A stretch of DNA of 14,844 nucleotides from an uncultured Peptococcaceae bacterium. GTDB taxonomy: Bacteria; Bacillota; Desulfotomaculia; Desulfotomaculales; Desulfallaceae. The stretch lies in NCBI GenBank assembly GCA_913064925.1, contig CAJYBN010000048.1, forward strand, positions 1-14,844, read 5' to 3'. Both the position numbers and the translations under genes were made by a program. The notes under the pieces were generated by a model that saw only the letters and a program-made list of their open reading frames with translations, made no database searches and was not told where the DNA came from. Shown one piece after another: positions 12,634-14,844 of the stretch; the first letter of the stretch is position 1, and the number at the start of each line of letters is the position of its first letter.

Positions 12634-13002
12634 CTAATAATCAAGGGTTTTCATGAATTCATTAAACTCTTGCTCCGAGACCGTCTTCCAGCTCATTTTC
12701 CCCGAATGGGAAACACCAATAAGCTGGTAAATAACTTCAATTTCGCTGATATAGGGAGCAAGGTCCACCTTATTCATCCCCCGCGGTGCGCTGTCAAACA
12801 TAATGACGGGTTTGTCGACGCTACCTTCCACCCATCTTCCTTCGTAGGTTTCGTAAGGCTTCATCTTGGGGAAAACCGGTTTGTTCAGCCAGTAAATATA
12901 CGTTTTTCTGGCCTCGCCGCCGGCAACCAGCAAGGTCAGCCGAAGGTGGTCCTTGTAAAGAATGCATATCTTGCTGAGCACTGCCTTCCACCCGCAATGC
13001 AT
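12634..13002 (-). CDS. Hypothetical protein
   Basis: I do not recognise this 122-aa protein. It has no clear signal peptide or membrane segment. It alternates charged and aromatic residues (TYIYWLNKPVFPKMKPYETYEGRWVEG, then KPVIMFDSAP, then ISEIEVIYQLIGVSHSGKMSWKTVSEQEFNEFMKTLDY), suggesting a small soluble alpha/beta protein. ATG at 13002 has no visible ribosome site; GTG at 12981, eight codons in, has GGGTGG and AAGG just upstream and may be the real start. A 5-4-5 inverted repeat, GTGAT-TTTT-ATCAC (13003-13016), lies right before the ATG. The stop at 12636-12634 is at the edge of the IS element, so its last codons may have been changed by the insertion. Codon use looks like the host genes. 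Confidence 0.6.
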   Translation of the reverse strand: MHCGWKAVLSKICILYKDHLRLTLLVAGGEARKTYIYWLNKPVFPKMKPYETYEGRWVEGSVDKPVIMFDSAPRGMNKVDLAPYISEIEVIYQLIGVSHSGKMSWKTVSEQEFNEFMKTLDY

Positions 13003-13051
13003 GTGATTTTTATCACTATTATTTTATTACCGACTGGGGTAAAAGTCAATT

Positions 13052-14410
13052 TTAAATTACCCGCCCGTGCACCTCCCGGGAGTAAACGGCATCCACCTTG
13101 ACCCGGACAAATTCTCCTACCGCCAAGTTAAAGCCCTGCCCTTGCCCCTTTAAAGGTATAACTACCTTTACGTAATTGTCGGCGTACCCCTCCGCCGCAG
13201 CGCCGCGTTCGTCCGCCGCCACCCTTTCCACCAATACCCTTAATTCCCGGCCCAGCATGGAAAGGTTATAACTGTGTACCAGCTGGCGGTCAAGGTTCCG
13301 CATTTCTTCAACCCGCCTGCGCTTCACATCCGGCCTGACAGCACCGGAAAAACAGGCCGCAGGCGTGCCCGGCCGCGGTGAGTAAGGAAAGACATGCAGG
13401 TGGGCCGGCGCCAGTTCCCTGATCAACTCCCGGGTAACAACATGGTCCTCTTCTTCTTCGCCCGGAAAGCCCACGATCAGGTCTGTCCAGATGGATAAGC
13501 CCGGCGACAGTGACCTGGCCCGGTGCACAATAGAGGTAAAATCGGCAGCCCGGTAGCGCCTGCCCATCTTCTTCAATACCCGGTCGGAGCAGCTTTGCAC
13601 GGGAATGTACAGGTGCTTGCACACCTTTGGGTTGGCGGCTACCGTTTCCAGCAGCCGCTCGCTGATATTCATGGGCTCCACGTACCCCAGCCGGATGCGA
13701 AAATCATAAGGAAGCCGGCTGATTTCTTCCACCACAGCGGGCAAATCGGCGTCGCCCAGGTCCTGGCCGTAAAGCCCCAGCTGGTTGCCGGCCAGGATGA
13801 TTTCCCGGTGGCCCTCTTCCAGTAGTTCCCGCACCCGGGCCAGCACCCTGGCCGGGGGCAGGCTCCTGGATTTGCCCCTGGCCTTCCTAATGATGCAGTA
13901 GGTGCAGTACTCGTTGCAGCCTTCCTGGATTTTAATCACCGGCCTGACCCGGTGGTAGCCGGGGGCAAAATGCATGTCTTCGAATGCATCGCCGGGGGCG
14001 TGATCCCTGACCAGCACCACCGGGTTCTTTGATTTTTCCCAGTCGCGGCGGCGAATAATGCCGGGAAGATCCGCCCTTCCCTTGGTACCGATAATGATAT
14101 CCGCTTCCGGCAGCTGCCGGGCCAAATCGGAATGGTAAACCTGTGGGTAGCAGCCCGCCAGCACCACCAGTGCCTGCGGGTCCTCCCGCTTAATTTTCCT
14201 TGCCACCCGGCGGGCCTCGGCGGCAGCGGAGCCGGTGACAACGCAGCTGTTGATTATATTGATGCGCGCGCGGCCTTCTGTTTTAACGTAACCTTCCCGC
14301 AGCATGGCCGTCTCCAGGGCCGCGCTTTCGCACTGGTTGACGGGACACCCGAAGGTGATAATCCTGAATGTATATTTTCCCAGTTTGCAATGTTCCCAGG
14401 CTTCATTCAA
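13052..14410 (-). CDS. mtaB: MiaB/MtaB-type tRNA methylthiotransferase (probable MtaB)
   Basis: Radical SAM methylthiotransferase. MtaB converts t6A37 to ms2t6A37 in tRNAs reading ANN codons. All three domains are present: an N-terminal UPF0004 domain with cluster cysteines C22 (FGCPVNQ), C56 (INSCVVTG) and C87 (AGCYPQ); a radical SAM core with C165, C169 and C172 (CNEYCTYC); and a C-terminal TRAM domain (about 388-452) ending VKVDAVYSREVHGRVI. GCPVNQCES replaces the GCKVNQYES usual in MtaB, so a paralogue within the family is possible. TTG at 14410 gives 452 aa and has AGGGGGTG 7 nt upstream; ATG at 14440, ten codons earlier, is the alternative. It stands alone, without the dnaJ-prmA-rsmE neighbours seen with yqeV in B. 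subtilis. Confidence 0.88.
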   Translation of the reverse strand: MNEAWEHCKLGKYTFRIITFGCPVNQCESAALETAMLREGYVKTEGRARINIINSCVVTGSAAAEARRVARKIKREDPQALVVLAGCYPQVYHSDLARQLPEADIIIGTKGRADLPGIIRRRDWEKSKNPVVLVRDHAPGDAFEDMHFAPGYHRVRPVIKIQEGCNEYCTYCIIRKARGKSRSLPPARVLARVRELLEEGHREIILAGNQLGLYGQDLGDADLPAVVEEISRLPYDFRIRLGYVEPMNISERLLETVAANPKVCKHLYIPVQSCSDRVLKKMGRRYRAADFTSIVHRARSLSPGLSIWTDLIVGFPGEEEEDHVVTRELIRELAPAHLHVFPYSPRPGTPAACFSGAVRPDVKRRRVEEMRNLDRQLVHSYNLSMLGRELRVLVERVAADERGAAAEGYADNYVKVVIPLKGQGQGFNLAVGEFVRVKVDAVYSREVHGRVI

Positions 14411-14478
14411 CGGAGAACACCCCCTGGGTAACCGGAGCATTTTGCAGATCCCCGCGCGTGTATTGGATTTTCATTATC

Positions 14479-14507
14479 ATTATGCCATTTTTGCCTTTGT
14501 TCAACAA
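14479..14507 (-). promoter_or_regulatory. Candidate promoter of mtaB
   Basis: On the minus strand CATAAT (14484-14479, 5 of 6 matches) lies 17 nt after TTGTTG (14507-14502, only 3 of 6). The position, about 40-70 nt before the start, is suitable. The weak -35 keeps confidence low. Confidence 0.38.
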
Positions 14508-14844
14508 CCGGAGTACTTTAAAACCCTCTTTCAAAACCGGGGCTGATTTGATATGAATACCACCTTCGCTACAGGATAAGTTTGGTGTTATTTAAATATG
14601 AAATAATGTCAAATATTTAAATTTAGAGCAATAGTTCATTTATATTTGCATGCTTTCGGCTTCACGCACCGTTTTTGACATTTGCCCGAAACAGGAACTA
14701 TTTAGTATAGTAATTAAGATATTGATTGCTTGTTCGATACTACTATCGTAAACGACGGTTTGGCATAAAAAATGAAAAAGGAAGGTGATTGTGAAACTAT
14801 TACCGTTTTTAGTTAATTTAAGTATTTTTTAAAGCATTTCTGTA
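14508..14844. other. AT-rich intergenic region with inverted repeats and no clear gene
   Basis: No convincing gene lies here. It holds a 10-bp inverted repeat ATTTAAATAT/ATATTTAAAT (14590-14599 and 14613-14622, 13-nt spacer), a TTGACA at 14675-14680 with no good -10, a 5-4-5 inverted repeat CGATA-CTAC-TATCG (14735-14748), and a strong ribosome site AAGGAAGGTGA (14778-14788) before GTG at 14791, which opens only a 13-codon frame (ends TAA 14830-14832). A second short frame from ATG 14772 has 14 codons. The region may be the leader of a gene beyond the window. Confidence 0.5.

Larger units (their letters stand above)
11323..12640 (-). mobile_element. IS200/IS605-family insertion sequence, right end missing
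   Basis: The element comprises the putative left end (about 12494-12640 with a nested hairpin), intact tnpA and truncated tnpB. These elements have no terminal inverted repeats and make no target duplication; they insert 3' of a short target. On the minus strand TTGAT (12645-12641) lies about 17 nt before the hairpin foot and is a possible target, as in ISDra2-like elements; this is inference. The right boundary at 11322-11345 is a deletion junction. Confidence 0.75.

Overview
The window looks like a chromosomal segment of a moderately GC-rich, low-branching Firmicute of the Clostridia, most like the Desulfotomaculum/Pelotomaculum group (Peptococcaceae). This rests on gene order, TTG/GTG starts behind strong Shine-Dalgarno sites, a T-box leader, a clostridial AbrB with four cysteines, and the mix of accessory genes. 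The species assignment is inference. No rRNA, tRNA or CRISPR array is visible.

Region 1 (1-7588) is the conserved housekeeping block known from the Bacillus subtilis origin-proximal region: tail of a yaaO-like decarboxylase, tmk, holB, ricT (PSP1), yabA, rsmI, then abrB on the opposite strand, then metG and tatD. The order and the inverted abrB match B. subtilis, but darA/yaaR (between tmk and holB) and yabB/yazA (between yabA and rsmI) are absent. The first six genes are packed end to end and probably form one transcript. metG is preceded by a methionine-specific T-box riboswitch with an AUG specifier, an antiterminator and a terminator. cobO follows tatD and closes the block with an intrinsic terminator.

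Region 2 (7600-8790) carries a 5' fragment of prkA (serine protein kinase / AAA+ protein). Family similarity stops abruptly just after the Walker B-like segment, so the kinase half is missing.

Region 3 (8719-11321) is the most interesting part: a probable metal or metalloid response module. An ArsR-family repressor, a 79-residue thioredoxin-fold protein with a CxxC, and a DGC-domain protein with a CxCxCxC N-terminus form one operon that ends at a terminator. A COG0701 permease with a CSC motif has its own promoter. Both promoters carry nearly the same 25-bp element (23 of 25 identical) at the same position relative to the -35 box, so one regulator probably controls both. The permease mRNA has a leader of about 190 nt with a 9-codon reading frame whose ribosome site sits in a hairpin loop.

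Region 4 (11322-12640) is a damaged IS200/IS605 element on the minus strand: intact Y1 transposase tnpA, and tnpB cut off after RuvC-I with its truncated end 1 bp from the permease stop. A large nested hairpin marks the probable left end. The element abuts the 3' end of an unrecognised gene (12634-13002). Region 5 (13052-14844) holds an mtaB-like tRNA methylthiotransferase on the minus strand and about 400 bp of AT-rich non-coding sequence with inverted repeats.
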